Shown one piece after another: positions 7,174 through 14,560 of a stretch of 26,215 nucleotides of DNA. Both the position numbers and the translations under genes were made by a program. Each line of letters begins with the position of its first letter. Position 1 is the first letter of the stretch. The stretch is taken from contig JBAVJB010000014.1 of NCBI GenBank assembly GCA_049687495.1, positions 1 through 26,215 on the forward strand. Reading direction: 5' to 3'. The stretch comes from Salinimicrobium sp049687495. Lineage in GTDB: Bacteria; Bacteroidota; Bacteroidia; Flavobacteriales; Flavobacteriaceae. Under the pieces are notes generated by a model. It did no database searches and was not told the DNA's origin. It worked only from the letters and a program-made list of their open reading frames with translations.

Positions 7174-9237
7174 ATGAAGAGAATAACCAAAGCCATCTTG
7201 TGCTCTATGGTTGCTACGGCTGCGATTACAAGCTGTAACGATGACAAAGACGTACAAGTTGAAGAACAAAGAGGGATCAACATGTCTTATATGGACACCA
7301 CGGTCACTCCGCGTGAAGATTTTTTCCGTTTCGTGAACGGCCGTTGGCTAGACACCAATGAGATCCCCGAAGACAAGACCGTTTGGGGTAGTTTTAACGA
7401 GCTTAGAGAGCAGACCGACAATGATGCACTTGCCCTTCTTGAAGGGGCGGCAAAAAGCGATACGCTTTCAGCCGGCAGCGATCCTGCAAAAGCAGTGAAC
7501 CTGTACAAGACCATCATGGACACGGTGAACCGCAATAAACAAGGTATTGAACCAATCAAGCCTTACCTGGCCAAGATCAATGCCATCAAGAACAAAGAAG
7601 ACCTGCAAAATTACCTTACAGAAATGCAGATGTACGGTGGTGGCGGATTCTTCAGGTTTGGAGTTGGCGCCGATGCCAAGAATTCTAACATGAACGCAGC
7701 TTACCTTTCTCCGGGAGGACTGGGCTTGCCGGACAGGGATTACTACGTTGCCGATGACACCGATTCAAAAGAAAAGCGTGAGAAATACGTGGAGCACATC
7801 ACCAGAATGCTTCAGTACTTGGGTGATTCCGAAGAAGAGGCGGCTAAAAATGCCAAAGCTATTCTTGCTTTTGAGACCAGCATGGCGCAGCCACGCCTTG
7901 ATAAGGTAGAGCGTCGTGACGCGAGAAAGACCTACAACCCAATGACCATTACCAAGCTTCAAAAAGCTACTCCGGCGATCGAGTGGAAGCGTTTCTTCAA
8001 TGAAATTGGTGCGGGACAGGTAGATACCATTATCGTGAGACAGCCTAAATACATGGAGTCTCTGCAAAAGGCACTTGCAAACAACAATGTTGAGAACTGG
8101 AAACAATACCTGCGCTGGAGTCTTCTTAATGACGCTGCCGCCATGTTGACCACAGATATCGAGCGTGCAAACTGGGAATTCTACGACCAAACCCTTCGCG
8201 GGGCTAAGGAGCAACTTCCAAGAAATGAGCGTGCTTTGGCTACCATCAACTCTGCCATTGGAGAAGCTCTTGGAAAACTTTACGTAGAGGAGCACTTCCC
8301 TGCTGAAGCCAAGAAAAAGGCCGAAGAAATGATCCAGAACGTGATCAAAGCCTATGAGAACAGGATCGATAAGCTTAGCTGGATGAGCGACAGCACTAAA
8401 ATTAAGGCCAAGCAAAAGCTGAACACTACAAGGATCAAAGTGGGTTATCCAGATGAATGGAAAGACTACAGCAGCCTTACGGTTAAAGGCCCTCAAGAAG
8501 GAGGTTCTTACTTCCAGAACATGCTTAACGCAGCCAAATGGAATACCGAGGACGATATCTCTAAACTTGGAAAGCCTGTTGATAAAGGCGAATGGTTCAT
8601 GGCGCCACAGATCGTGAACGCTTACTACAACCCAAGCTACAACGAGATCGTGTTCCCTGCTGCTATTTTACAGCCACCTTTCTATGATTATAAAGCCGAT
8701 GCTGCCGTGAATTACGGCGGAATTGGAGCTGTGATCGGTCACGAGATCTCTCACGGATTCGATGACAGCGGTGCGCGTTTTGACGCTGAAGGTAACCTGA
8801 ACAACTGGTGGACAGAAAAAGACCTGGAGCAATTCGAGACCCTTGGCGGAAAACTTGCAGACCAGTACAGCGCTATTGAAGTGCTTGACTCTGTTTACAT
8901 CAACGGTAAATTCACTTTGGGAGAGAACATTGGTGACCTTGGAGGTGTAAATGCCGCTTACGATGGGCTGCAGCTGCACCTAAAGGAGCACGGCAACCCC
9001 GGCAAGATCGACGGCTTCACACCGGAGCAGCGTTTCTTCCTTTCATGGGCCACCGTTTGGAGAACCAAGATGAGAGAAGAAGCTCTTAAGAACAGGATCA
9101 AGACAGATCCGCACTCTCCTGGGCAATATCGTGCCTATGTGCCGCTTCAGAACATTGATGCTTTCTATGAAGCATTCAACATTCAGGAAGGCGATCCTAT
9201 GTACGTAAAACCTGAGAACCGCGTGAAGATCTGGTAA
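7174..9237 (+). CDS. M13 family zinc metallopeptidase, lipoprotein
   Basis: A full-length (687 residues) neprilysin/PepO-type endopeptidase that cleaves peptides with a zinc-bound water. The zinc motif HEISH is at residues 523-527, and the third ligand motif ENIGD at 584-588. Also typical are NAYYNPSYNEIVFPAAILQP upstream of the zinc site and the N-terminal RPxxDFFRFVNGRWL-like segment (TPREDFFRFVNGRWLD). The N-terminus is a lipoprotein signal with the lipidated Cys at residue 21 (ITSC), so the enzyme is probably tethered to a membrane facing the periplasm or surface. Codon use is even throughout and there are no frameshifts. The gene is followed after seven bases by the 190-bp repeat, whose UUCG hairpin (9262-9290) is its probable terminator. 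Confidence 0.97.
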   Translation: MKRITKAILCSMVATAAITSCNDDKDVQVEEQRGINMSYMDTTVTPREDFFRFVNGRWLDTNEIPEDKTVWGSFNELREQTDNDALALLEGAAKSDTLSAGSDPAKAVNLYKTIMDTVNRNKQGIEPIKPYLAKINAIKNKEDLQNYLTEMQMYGGGGFFRFGVGADAKNSNMNAAYLSPGGLGLPDRDYYVADDTDSKEKREKYVEHITRMLQYLGDSEEEAAKNAKAILAFETSMAQPRLDKVERRDARKTYNPMTITKLQKATPAIEWKRFFNEIGAGQVDTIIVRQPKYMESLQKALANNNVENWKQYLRWSLLNDAAAMLTTDIERANWEFYDQTLRGAKEQLPRNERALATINSAIGEALGKLYVEEHFPAEAKKKAEEMIQNVIKAYENRIDKLSWMSDSTKIKAKQKLNTTRIKVGYPDEWKDYSSLTVKGPQEGGSYFQNMLNAAKWNTEDDISKLGKPVDKGEWFMAPQIVNAYYNPSYNEIVFPAAILQPPFYDYKADAAVNYGGIGAVIGHEISHGFDDSGARFDAEGNLNNWWTEKDLEQFETLGGKLADQYSAIEVLDSVYINGKFTLGENIGDLGGVNAAYDGLQLHLKEHGNPGKIDGFTPEQRFFLSWATVWRTKMREEALKNRIKTDPHSPGQYRAYVPLQNIDAFYEAFNIQEGDPMYVKPENRVKIW

Positions 9238-9243
9238 GACCTT

Positions 9244-9262
9244 TCAAAAATGACATTTTTAA
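9244..9262. repeat. Palindromic repeat copy 5
   Basis: TCAAAAATGACATTTTTAA, the left end of direct repeat copy A, seven bases after the M13 peptidase stop codon. Confidence 0.8.
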
Positions 9263-9290
9263 AGCCTCTTCTTCGGAAGGGGCTTTTTTA
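9262..9290 (+). terminator. UUCG-loop terminator after M13 peptidase
   Basis: AAGCCTCTTC (9262-9271), loop TTCG (9272-9275) and GAAGGGGCTT (9276-9285) form a 10-bp stem with the extra-stable C(UUCG)G tetraloop and one wobble pair, running into T residues. The whole hairpin is duplicated at 12617-12645. Confidence 0.9.
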
Positions 9291-9351
9291 TTCTTGTCAC
9301 TCCAACGCAATGATTCCGAATTAGATATTTAAAATTCAAGATTATAAGGTT

Positions 9352-9370
9352 CCTAAAATGCTGTTTTTAA
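9352..9370. repeat. Palindromic repeat copy 6 (degenerate)
   Basis: CCTAAAATGCTGTTTTTAA preceded by GGTT. It is recognisable as a decayed copy of the palindrome and is part of direct repeat copy A. Confidence 0.5.
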
Positions 9371-9478
9371 AAGCTCTTTTTTCTCTGTTCTTTTCTCTCT
9401 TTTCTGAAGAAAGTCCTGTCCTTCCGACGCAGGAGGAATTTTTGCTGTCACAGATTGAAAATTCAAGATTAACGGGTA

Positions 9479-9498
9479 CCAAAAATGCCTTTTTTGGA
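9479..9498. repeat. Palindromic repeat copy 7
   Basis: CCAAAAATGCCTTTTTTGGA, flanked by GGTA and CC so that the dyad extends to 9475-9500. It lies just after a second ATTCAAGATTA module, outside the 190-bp repeat. Confidence 0.7.
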
Positions 9499-9565
9499 CC
9501 GCTGTTTTTCTATTCTCTATTTCCTGGCCTCATTTTTTTGAAGCCGCTCCTGAAGATGTAGGATT

Positions 9566-9607
9566 TTAACATTATATTAGCAAAATCTGCTGCTCTCTCC
9601 CTACTCC
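9566..9607 (+). promoter_or_regulatory. Leader/promoter repeat upstream of 9713 gene
   Basis: Shared with 15521-15562: TTAACATTATATTAGCAAAA or a close variant, then ATCTG, then a CTCT..CCCTACT tract. TATATTAG (9573-9580) is one base off a TAnnTTTG -7 box. The distance to the next ATG is 132 bases, so the transcript would have a long leader containing palindromic repeat copy 8. Confidence 0.4.
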
Positions 9608-9648
9608 TGCAGCCTTAATGCTCCGCCAATTTCCCTGGATTTTGGCTG

Positions 9649-9668
9649 GAAAAAATGCCTTTTTTGGA
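9649..9668. repeat. Palindromic repeat copy 8
   Basis: A copy of the form GGAAAAAATGCCTTTTTTGG, 45 bases before the ATG at 9713, in the presumed leader of that gene. Confidence 0.65.
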
Positions 9669-9712
9669 ACCTCAGCTGTACAGGCAGTAGTCCCGGGCCA
9701 ACTATAAGAAAA

Positions 9713-10378
9713 ATGGACAGAACACAACAAGTAAGCATCTGCAAGACCTGCACCAACCAGAGTTTTGACATGAACAAAGGCGTCATTTGCGGATTGACGA
9801 ATGACATTGGCCTTTTTGAAACCGAATGTCATGATTTTGTAGTCGATGAACAGGCAAAAAAAGATGCCGAAGAAGAACTTGCCCGCCGATATCCATATGA
9901 TACCAGAGCAAAACAACTGCAGGCAAGAACGGCAGAATTAAAAGGACAGGTGGACCCGCTAAGAACGATCAAAACAGGAGCCAATTGGTTCTATTGGATC
10001 GGCGCACTTTCCCTGATCAATTCCTTAGTACTTCTCATGGAATCAGAATACAATTTCATTGCCGGGCTTGGGATCACCCAGGTTTTCGACGGCGTGTTGA
10101 TGGAAATAATGGGTGGTTACAACATCCTGGGCCTCATCCCAAGTATATTCTTTTCCTTCATTTTCGCCGGCCTTGGATACTACGCCAATAAACATTACAA
10201 AATAGCATTTTTGATAGGGCTTATCTTCTACGGTTTTGACAGCCTGCTGTTCCTGATTGTGGGCGATCTGCTTTCGGTAGGTTTTCATGCCTTTGCTTTC
10301 TTCATGATCTTTAAAGGTTACAAAGCCCTGAAAACACTGGAGGTCAAAAATGAACCTGTTCCCGAGGAGATCAACTAA
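9713..10378 (+). CDS. Four-Cys N-terminal membrane protein, unknown
   Basis: A 221-residue protein, not assigned to a named family. The first ~45 residues carry four cysteines (C10-K-T-C13, C26, C39), a zinc-binding-type arrangement that begins ICKTCTNQSFD. A charged helical linker (residues ~47-80) follows. Then come four hydrophobic segments near residues 91-112, 118-138, 148-165 and 170-205, so the Cys domain is probably cytoplasmic or at the membrane face. It is the first gene of a four-gene block. The next gene starts 16 bases after its stop. A long leader with a palindromic repeat precedes it. Confidence 0.85.
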   Translation: MDRTQQVSICKTCTNQSFDMNKGVICGLTNDIGLFETECHDFVVDEQAKKDAEEELARRYPYDTRAKQLQARTAELKGQVDPLRTIKTGANWFYWIGALSLINSLVLLMESEYNFIAGLGITQVFDGVLMEIMGGYNILGLIPSIFFSFIFAGLGYYANKHYKIAFLIGLIFYGFDSLLFLIVGDLLSVGFHAFAFFMIFKGYKALKTLEVKNEPVPEEIN

Positions 10379-10394
10379 AGAACCCTTAACAACA

Positions 10395-11228
10395 ATGAAA
10401 AAATTACTTCTCCCCCTGCTCTTCATAAGCTTTATGGCTCAAGGCCAGAATGACAAGAAATATGACCTGGTCTGGAAGGTTTCCGATACTCTTCGTTACG
10501 AGACCAATATGGATGTGGTGCAGCTTCAGGACGACAAAGATTCCGAAGAAGAAACTGATTCTATTCGAAGCAAGGCAAAGGAATTTTTTAAGAAGTGGAG
10601 TGATTCCAACCAGAACAAAAAATACGGGGTGAAGCTGTATCCTGACACCAAGGGCAATATCGATATCGCCATGCATATTGTAGAACAGGAAAATGACAGC
10701 GCCGACTTCTTTTCAGCTTTTGCCAAAATGAACGGCAATGTGATATTGAGAGGGAAGATCAGCAAAGAAGGAGCTCTCGAGGGCTTCTACTACAAAACCG
10801 ACCAGAACAATCTTACTGCTATTCTTTTTGAATTACCAACCCATCCTGTCGCAGTTGGCGAGAGCTGGCCGCTGCAGATCAACCTCATCAATATGGACCA
10901 GAACTTCGTGGCCGATTCCAGCGCCAGGCGCAATGAGGTGAGGCTGGAGAAAGTGATTGACAGGAATGGCGAAAAGATCGCCGTGCTTAGTTATGACATT
11001 TTGGAATATGCCGCCGGCGCCTTCGGAAATCCAATGATGAAAGAATTCCTTCAGCAAGGATCGGAAGACCGGTTTTACCTCAAAATGACCCACACCGGCA
11101 CTGCTGAGTTCTCCGTCGACCGCGGCTGTTGGCTCACCTATAACGCAGTCATGGAAATGGACACCAACACAGGTTTCATGGGCGCGGGAGGATCACAGAC
11201 GAACTTCCATTTAGAGCTGTTAGAATAA
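10395..11228 (+). CDS. Secreted protein of unknown function
   Basis: A 277-residue exported protein. The ATG at 10395 is chosen because it gives a clean signal peptide (MKKLLLPLLFISFMAQGQ). A start at 10350 would overlap the previous gene and add a charged segment before the signal. The mature part starts YDLVWKVSDTLRYETNMDV and is mostly alternating strand pattern, with one Lys-rich helical stretch (residues ~50-70). It resembles the secreted DUF6263-like proteins of flavobacteria in length and in its opening pattern, but I would not assign that with confidence. It lies 16 bases after the four-Cys membrane protein, so the two are very likely co-transcribed. Confidence 0.85.
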   Translation: MKKLLLPLLFISFMAQGQNDKKYDLVWKVSDTLRYETNMDVVQLQDDKDSEEETDSIRSKAKEFFKKWSDSNQNKKYGVKLYPDTKGNIDIAMHIVEQENDSADFFSAFAKMNGNVILRGKISKEGALEGFYYKTDQNNLTAILFELPTHPVAVGESWPLQINLINMDQNFVADSSARRNEVRLEKVIDRNGEKIAVLSYDILEYAAGAFGNPMMKEFLQQGSEDRFYLKMTHTGTAEFSVDRGCWLTYNAVMEMDTNTGFMGAGGSQTNFHLELLE

Positions 11229-11300
11229 AACGAAGGTAGACCAGAATTTAAACCATTTAATACCATTTCACATTATAAATCTTCAGACCAATAAGCAAAC

Positions 11301-11741
11301 ATGAAAAAACTACTACTCGTACTATTCCTTTCGGTATCAGGAAATCTTTTAGCCCAATCGGGACCTGAAAACCTGATCGAGGATTTTTTCACGACCTATA
11401 AAAAAGACGCAGGCCAGGCTTTAAGAGACATTTATGCCACTAATGCATGGACAAACAGAATAAAAGATGACATAGATAAAATGGTTGGTGCGGTAAACGG
11501 ATTTACCGAAAGCTCCATGGGCGAGTACTACGGCTATGAGCTCATCACAACAAAAAAATTCTCTGAAAGCTTTGTCCTCTATTCGTATCTCGTCAAATAT
11601 GACCGCCAACCCATCAGGTTTATATTTAAGTTTTATAAGCCTGATGATAAATGGAAACTCTATTCCTTTTCCTTTGATGACAATGTTGATGATGAAATAC
11701 AGGAGGCAGCTAAACTATATTACCTGAACCTGAACCAATAA
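11301..11741 (+). CDS. Small secreted protein, unknown function
   Basis: A 146-residue exported protein. Its signal peptide is MKKLLLVLFLSVSGNLLAQ (residues 1-19). The mature part opens with a helix (ENLIEDFFTTYKKDAGQALRD), and then strands such as SFVLYSYLVKYDRQPIRFIF and FYKPDDKWKLYSFSFDD. The helix-then-curved-sheet layout resembles NTF2-like or DUF4783-type small periplasmic proteins, but no diagnostic residue is present. It is third in the four-gene block, 72 bases after the previous gene and 45 before the next. Function unknown. Confidence 0.85.
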   Translation: MKKLLLVLFLSVSGNLLAQSGPENLIEDFFTTYKKDAGQALRDIYATNAWTNRIKDDIDKMVGAVNGFTESSMGEYYGYELITTKKFSESFVLYSYLVKYDRQPIRFIFKFYKPDDKWKLYSFSFDDNVDDEIQEAAKLYYLNLNQ

Positions 11742-11786
11742 AATTTCTGTCAACAATCAAAGCAGTTATAATTCTTTTCAATTTAA

Positions 11787-12590
11787 ATGAACACCACTAC
11801 CCCGCCCGAAGATAATCCTACCAAAGACCTGAAATTTTACTCCGCCGGCTCCATACATAGAGGAACTTTTTTAGGCGGGCCTATCATTGCCGGCTACCTA
11901 ATCAGTGAAAATTACAAGGCGCTGGAGAAGTATAGAGAGGCAAAAATTGCACTATGCCTGGGAATTTCTGTAACCATTGCCCTTTTTGCGTTCCTGTTCC
12001 TCCTTCCGGAGAGCCTCATGGAAAAATTTCCGAATTTCCTGCTGCCTTTGATCTACACCGGCATCACCGCCCTTATTGTAGAGCGCACAATGGGAAGAAT
12101 GCTGTTCAAACATAAAGAGCACAACAATAGTTTTTATTCTGTCTGGAGAGTCGTGGGCATTTCAGTAATCCCGCTGCTTATTTTTTTCGGCGGCATATTG
12201 GGTTACTATTACCTGTCTCCCGAAAGAGAAATTGAAGCACATTATGATTCGCAGCTGGCCACCTTTGCTGATAATGAAGAGGAATCGCTGGCTTTCTTTG
12301 AACACCTGAACACCAAAACTCCGTCTGCCCTTATCGAAGAATTGGACAACATGGTCATACCTAATTGGCAGGAGAATAAGCTCATCATGGAACAGGCACA
12401 TCAGCTCAAAAGCCTTGACGATAATATTAAGCAACAAAACGCAATCCTGCTGGAATACTGCAATCTTCGCCTTAGAAGCTTTAATCTAATTAGGAAATCT
12501 CTTGAGGAGGACACAGATCTTTATTCTTTCGAGATAAAGCTGGTAAAATCAAAAATTCAGGCAAAGCTAAAAGAGCTGAAGAGTATTTAG
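11787..12590 (+). CDS. Membrane protein with C-terminal helical domain, unknown
   Basis: A 267-residue protein I do not recognise. The N-terminal ~45 residues (DLKFYSAGSIHRGTFLGGPI) are soluble or membrane-skirting. Hydrophobic segments follow near residues 49-72, 80-95 and 118-145. Residues ~150-267 are soluble, Glu/Lys/Leu-rich and strongly helical, probably coiled coil (NKLIMEQAHQLKSLDDNIKQ, EIKLVKSKIQAKLKELKSI). It is the last gene of the block, and its stop is followed after eight bases by the second copy of the 190-bp repeat with its terminator. Confidence 0.85.
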   Translation: MNTTTPPEDNPTKDLKFYSAGSIHRGTFLGGPIIAGYLISENYKALEKYREAKIALCLGISVTIALFAFLFLLPESLMEKFPNFLLPLIYTGITALIVERTMGRMLFKHKEHNNSFYSVWRVVGISVIPLLIFFGGILGYYYLSPEREIEAHYDSQLATFADNEEESLAFFEHLNTKTPSALIEELDNMVIPNWQENKLIMEQAHQLKSLDDNIKQQNAILLEYCNLRLRSFNLIRKSLEEDTDLYSFEIKLVKSKIQAKLKELKSI

Positions 12591-12598
12591 ATTTTTTC

Positions 12599-12617
12599 TC
12601 AAAAATGACATTTTTAA
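12599..12617. repeat. Palindromic repeat copy 9
   Basis: TCAAAAATGACATTTTTAA, identical to copy 5, at the left end of direct repeat copy B. Confidence 0.8.
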
Positions 12618-12645
12618 AGCCTCTTCTTCGGAAGGGGCTTTTTTA
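12617..12645 (+). terminator. UUCG-loop terminator after unknown four-gene block
   Basis: Identical to the hairpin at 9262-9290: a 10-bp stem, TTCG loop and T tract. It starts 26 bases after the stop of the membrane/helical protein gene. Confidence 0.9.
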
Positions 12646-12706
12646 TTCTTGTCACTCCAACGCAATGATTCCGAATTTAATATTTAAGATTCAAGATTAT
12701 AAGGTT

Positions 12707-12725
12707 CCTAAAATGCTGTTTTTAA
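12707..12725. repeat. Palindromic repeat copy 10 (degenerate)
   Basis: Same sequence as copy 6, in direct repeat copy B. Confidence 0.5.
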
Positions 12726-12953
12726 AAGCTCTTTTCTCTCTGTTCTTTTCTCTCCTTCCGAAGGGTTTCCTTGTCATTCCGACGCAGGTGGATTCTCAAC
12801 AATTTTGGATTCAAGGTTAAGACCTCTTAATTTTTTGGGTGTCAAAAGTGCCGGAAAACCTCTGTCTTTGAAATGAATTATGTAACTTTCCGGTCAAAGG
12901 ACATGACAGCTCTTCCCTACTCCGGCCATTCGTCCTTGATCAACTCCAAATCT

Positions 12954-13667
12954 ATGAAACATTTGCATTGGCTCCTCCTGCTGCTCGTTACCGTCGGTTA
13001 TTCTCAGGACACCATCTATTTGAATGAAAATTATACAGAAACCGGGAAAAAAAGCGCGGCCTACTACCGGCTTATTGAGGCAAAGCCCGATGGATCCGGC
13101 CTGACCACAGAGAAAACATTTTTCCTTGACAACAAGATCCAATTAGAGGAAGTTTTTAAAAATTATAATACAGAAGATCAGGTCAGAGTGGAATTCACCG
13201 AATATTACCGCAATGGCCAATCTCACCTCACCGGGAATTACCGTCCCGGAAATGTTGATCACTATTTGACGAGTTACTGGGAGAATGGGCAATTGAAACG
13301 CAAGGATGTGTACAAAAAAGGAAGGCTGGTGAGTGGGACCTGTTGGAATGAAGAAGGCGTTCAAGTTCCTTTTTACGATTACGAGATACAACCCCAGTTC
13401 CTGGGAGGTATGTCAGTATTCCAGCTTTACCTCAAGAACAAACTCGGGGGAATGAACATCCCTTCAACTTTTAAAGGTTCAAAAGTACTGGTAAAATTTA
13501 CTATTGATGAAAAAGGAGACGTAAATCAAGTGCAGATCCTGAAATCTCTTGATCCAAAAGTTGAAAAGGAGGTGAAAAAGGTATTTGAAGAAATGCCTCA
13601 ATGGGCACCGGCAAGGCAAGATGGAGATCCTATAGCAGTAGTAAGAAAGGTCTATGTGGTGTTTTAA
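12954..13667 (+). CDS. Secreted TonB C-terminal-domain protein with MORN-like repeats
   Basis: A 237-residue exported protein. The ATG at 12954 is preferred because it opens a clean signal peptide (MKHLHWLLLLLVTVGYSQ). The longer frame from 12873 would bury it. Residues ~80-130 carry YwqK/MORN-like units (YYRNGQSHLTGNY, SYWENGQLKRKDVYKKGRL). Residues ~145-237 are a TonB C-terminal-like domain: PQFLGGMSVFQLYLKNK, VLVKFTIDEKGDVNQVQIL, then the closing PARQDGDPIAVVRKVYVVF. Unlike a true TonB it has no N-terminal transmembrane anchor or Pro-rich spacer, so energy transduction is unlikely. Such secreted versions are common in Bacteroidota with unknown role. The last 14 bases overlap the next gene. 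Confidence 0.88.
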   Translation: MKHLHWLLLLLVTVGYSQDTIYLNENYTETGKKSAAYYRLIEAKPDGSGLTTEKTFFLDNKIQLEEVFKNYNTEDQVRVEFTEYYRNGQSHLTGNYRPGNVDHYLTSYWENGQLKRKDVYKKGRLVSGTCWNEEGVQVPFYDYEIQPQFLGGMSVFQLYLKNKLGGMNIPSTFKGSKVLVKFTIDEKGDVNQVQILKSLDPKVEKEVKKVFEEMPQWAPARQDGDPIAVVRKVYVVF

Positions 13668-14412
13668 GTATAAAAAGATTTACCTGAGCCTTTTCTCCCT
13701 GCTTTTACAACAGCTGCTCTTTTCACAAGATGCAGTCACTCTCTCCTTTGTCCCACCGGGCACGATCATGCTGAACGACAGCTTATATATTGATCAGGCT
13801 CCCGTGGACAATCTCATGTTCCTGGAATTTATAGACCACGTAAAAAGAGTGCGAAAGTATGTCCATACTGCTCCCTCCCAACGCGAAAAACTTCATATAA
13901 CAACAACTTACGCAATGGCCACCAGCCTGCCGGCTGAGGATATTGATAGCATCTACAACAGGATTGTATTTGCAGAGATTTACAGAGGCAGGTTTAGCAG
14001 TGAAAATTACCTTCGCCACCCGGTTTTTTCTCACATGCCTGCTCTTAATATTCCTAAAGATCTCGCCGCTTTTTATTGCAGGTGGAGAACAGATATGGTG
14101 GAATTGCTCTGGGCAGAGAAAATGAAACATGAGCCGCAGGTGGCAATTCCAAAGATTCAATATAGACTTCCGACTACCCAGGAATTTGAACTTGCCTACA
14201 GGATTTTTGATGCTGAATCACGTTTAAAGATCTCAACAAAAAATTCACCGCTTAAAATGGAAATCTCCCATGATAAGATCTATTTTCAGTTCTACCGTCT
14301 GCCGGAATTCACCTTAGGCAATGAAAACTTTCTCGCAACAGGACTGGATGCGAACCGAAAAGGATTTACCGGCTTCCGCTGTGTTTGTGAATATAAGCAG
14401 CCCCAAAAATGA
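13654..14412 (+). CDS. Divergent formylglycine-generating-enzyme-like secreted protein
   Basis: A 252-residue protein with a signal-like segment (residues ~8-25, LLFSQ) and a reduced FGE/SUMF1-type fold. The family pattern is visible: FVPPGTIMLNDSLYIDQAPV (32-51) stands for the PGGTFxMG...EVT opening, HPVF then AAFYCRWRTD (122-146) for the HPV...AxAYCxW block, YRLPTTQEFELAYR (170-183) for RLPTEAEWEYAAR, and GFTGFRCV (237-244) for the closing GFRC. The catalytic Cys pair of true FGEs is not evident, so it is probably structural or binding, as with GldJ/GldK-type relatives. It overlaps the TonB-domain gene by 14 bases. Its TGA stop lies inside a palindromic repeat (14403-14421). Confidence 0.75.
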   Translation: MWCFKYKKIYLSLFSLLLQQLLFSQDAVTLSFVPPGTIMLNDSLYIDQAPVDNLMFLEFIDHVKRVRKYVHTAPSQREKLHITTTYAMATSLPAEDIDSIYNRIVFAEIYRGRFSSENYLRHPVFSHMPALNIPKDLAAFYCRWRTDMVELLWAEKMKHEPQVAIPKIQYRLPTTQEFELAYRIFDAESRLKISTKNSPLKMEISHDKIYFQFYRLPEFTLGNENFLATGLDANRKGFTGFRCVCEYKQPQK

Positions 14413-14421
14413 CATTTTTGA
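14403..14421. repeat. Palindromic repeat copy 11, supplies a stop codon
   Basis: CCAAAAATGACATTTTTGA. The TGA at 14410-14412 in its centre is the stop codon of the FGE-like gene. Confidence 0.85.
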
Positions 14422-14560
14422 CACTTCTTTTTTCTCTTTTAAAAAAGCCGAAAAGAGCAGTAGCGGCATTTTGTCTTAACTTGCAGAAAAAAGTATAGAG
14501 CCTACCGAAGTTCATATTGTTCCTAAACAGCCGAAGCCGCTCCGTTTACAGGAATACGGT

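Larger units (their letters stand above)
9244..9437. repeat. 190-bp direct repeat, copy A
   Basis: It aligns to 12599-12792 at a constant offset of 3355 bp. The first ~156 bp differ at only about four positions. The last ~35 bp have diverged, but both end on TTCCGACGCAGG. The module order is palindromic repeat, UUCG terminator, GTCACTCCAACGC, ATTCAAGATTA, degenerate palindrome, T/C-rich tract, TTCCGACGCAGG. The last motif resembles a GTCATTCCGACG-type dispersed repeat common in Bacteroidota genomes (from memory). Confidence 0.9.
9238..9712. other. 475-bp non-coding repeat-rich gap
   Basis: No gene was found here. It holds the first copy of the 190-bp direct repeat (9244-9437), four palindromic repeat copies (near 9244, 9352, 9479 and 9648), a second ATTCAAGATTA module (9461-9471), and a promoter-like leader repeat (9566-9607). 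The only open frame of note (9358-9561) is low-complexity Phe/Leu translation of the T-rich repeat and is not credible as a gene. Confidence 0.75.
12599..12792. repeat. 190-bp direct repeat, copy B
   Basis: Second copy, same orientation and spacing as 9244-9437 (offset 3355). It carries the palindromic repeat, the UUCG terminator and the TTCCGACGCAGG end. The two copies bracket the four genes from 9713 to 12590. Confidence 0.9.
12591..12953. other. 363-bp non-coding repeat gap
   Basis: No gene was found. It contains direct repeat copy B (12599-12792), two palindromic repeat copies (12599 and 12707) and the UUCG terminator. Near 12907-12923 it also has a GCTCTTCCCTACTCC tract similar to the leader repeats at 9591 and 15549. 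Open frames here are translations of the repeat. Confidence 0.75.

Noticed and set aside
7765..8496. 243-residue minus-strand open frame
   Set aside because: It lies wholly inside the M13 peptidase gene on the other strand. Codon bias of the real gene explains the open frame.
9358..9561. 67-residue open frame, and its counterpart at 12605-12820
   Set aside because: Both are Phe/Leu-rich translations of the duplicated T-rich repeat, and neither has protein-like composition.
10195..10217. Further palindrome copy (ACAAAATAGCATTTTTGATAG)
   Set aside because: Only the right arm matches. The codons fit the hydrophobic segment YKIAFLIG, so chance is enough.
9244..12792. Composite transposon formed by the 190-bp repeats
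   Set aside because: The repeats lack a transposase gene and terminal inverted ends, and no target-site duplication can be seen. A direct-repeat-flanked block is all that is supported.
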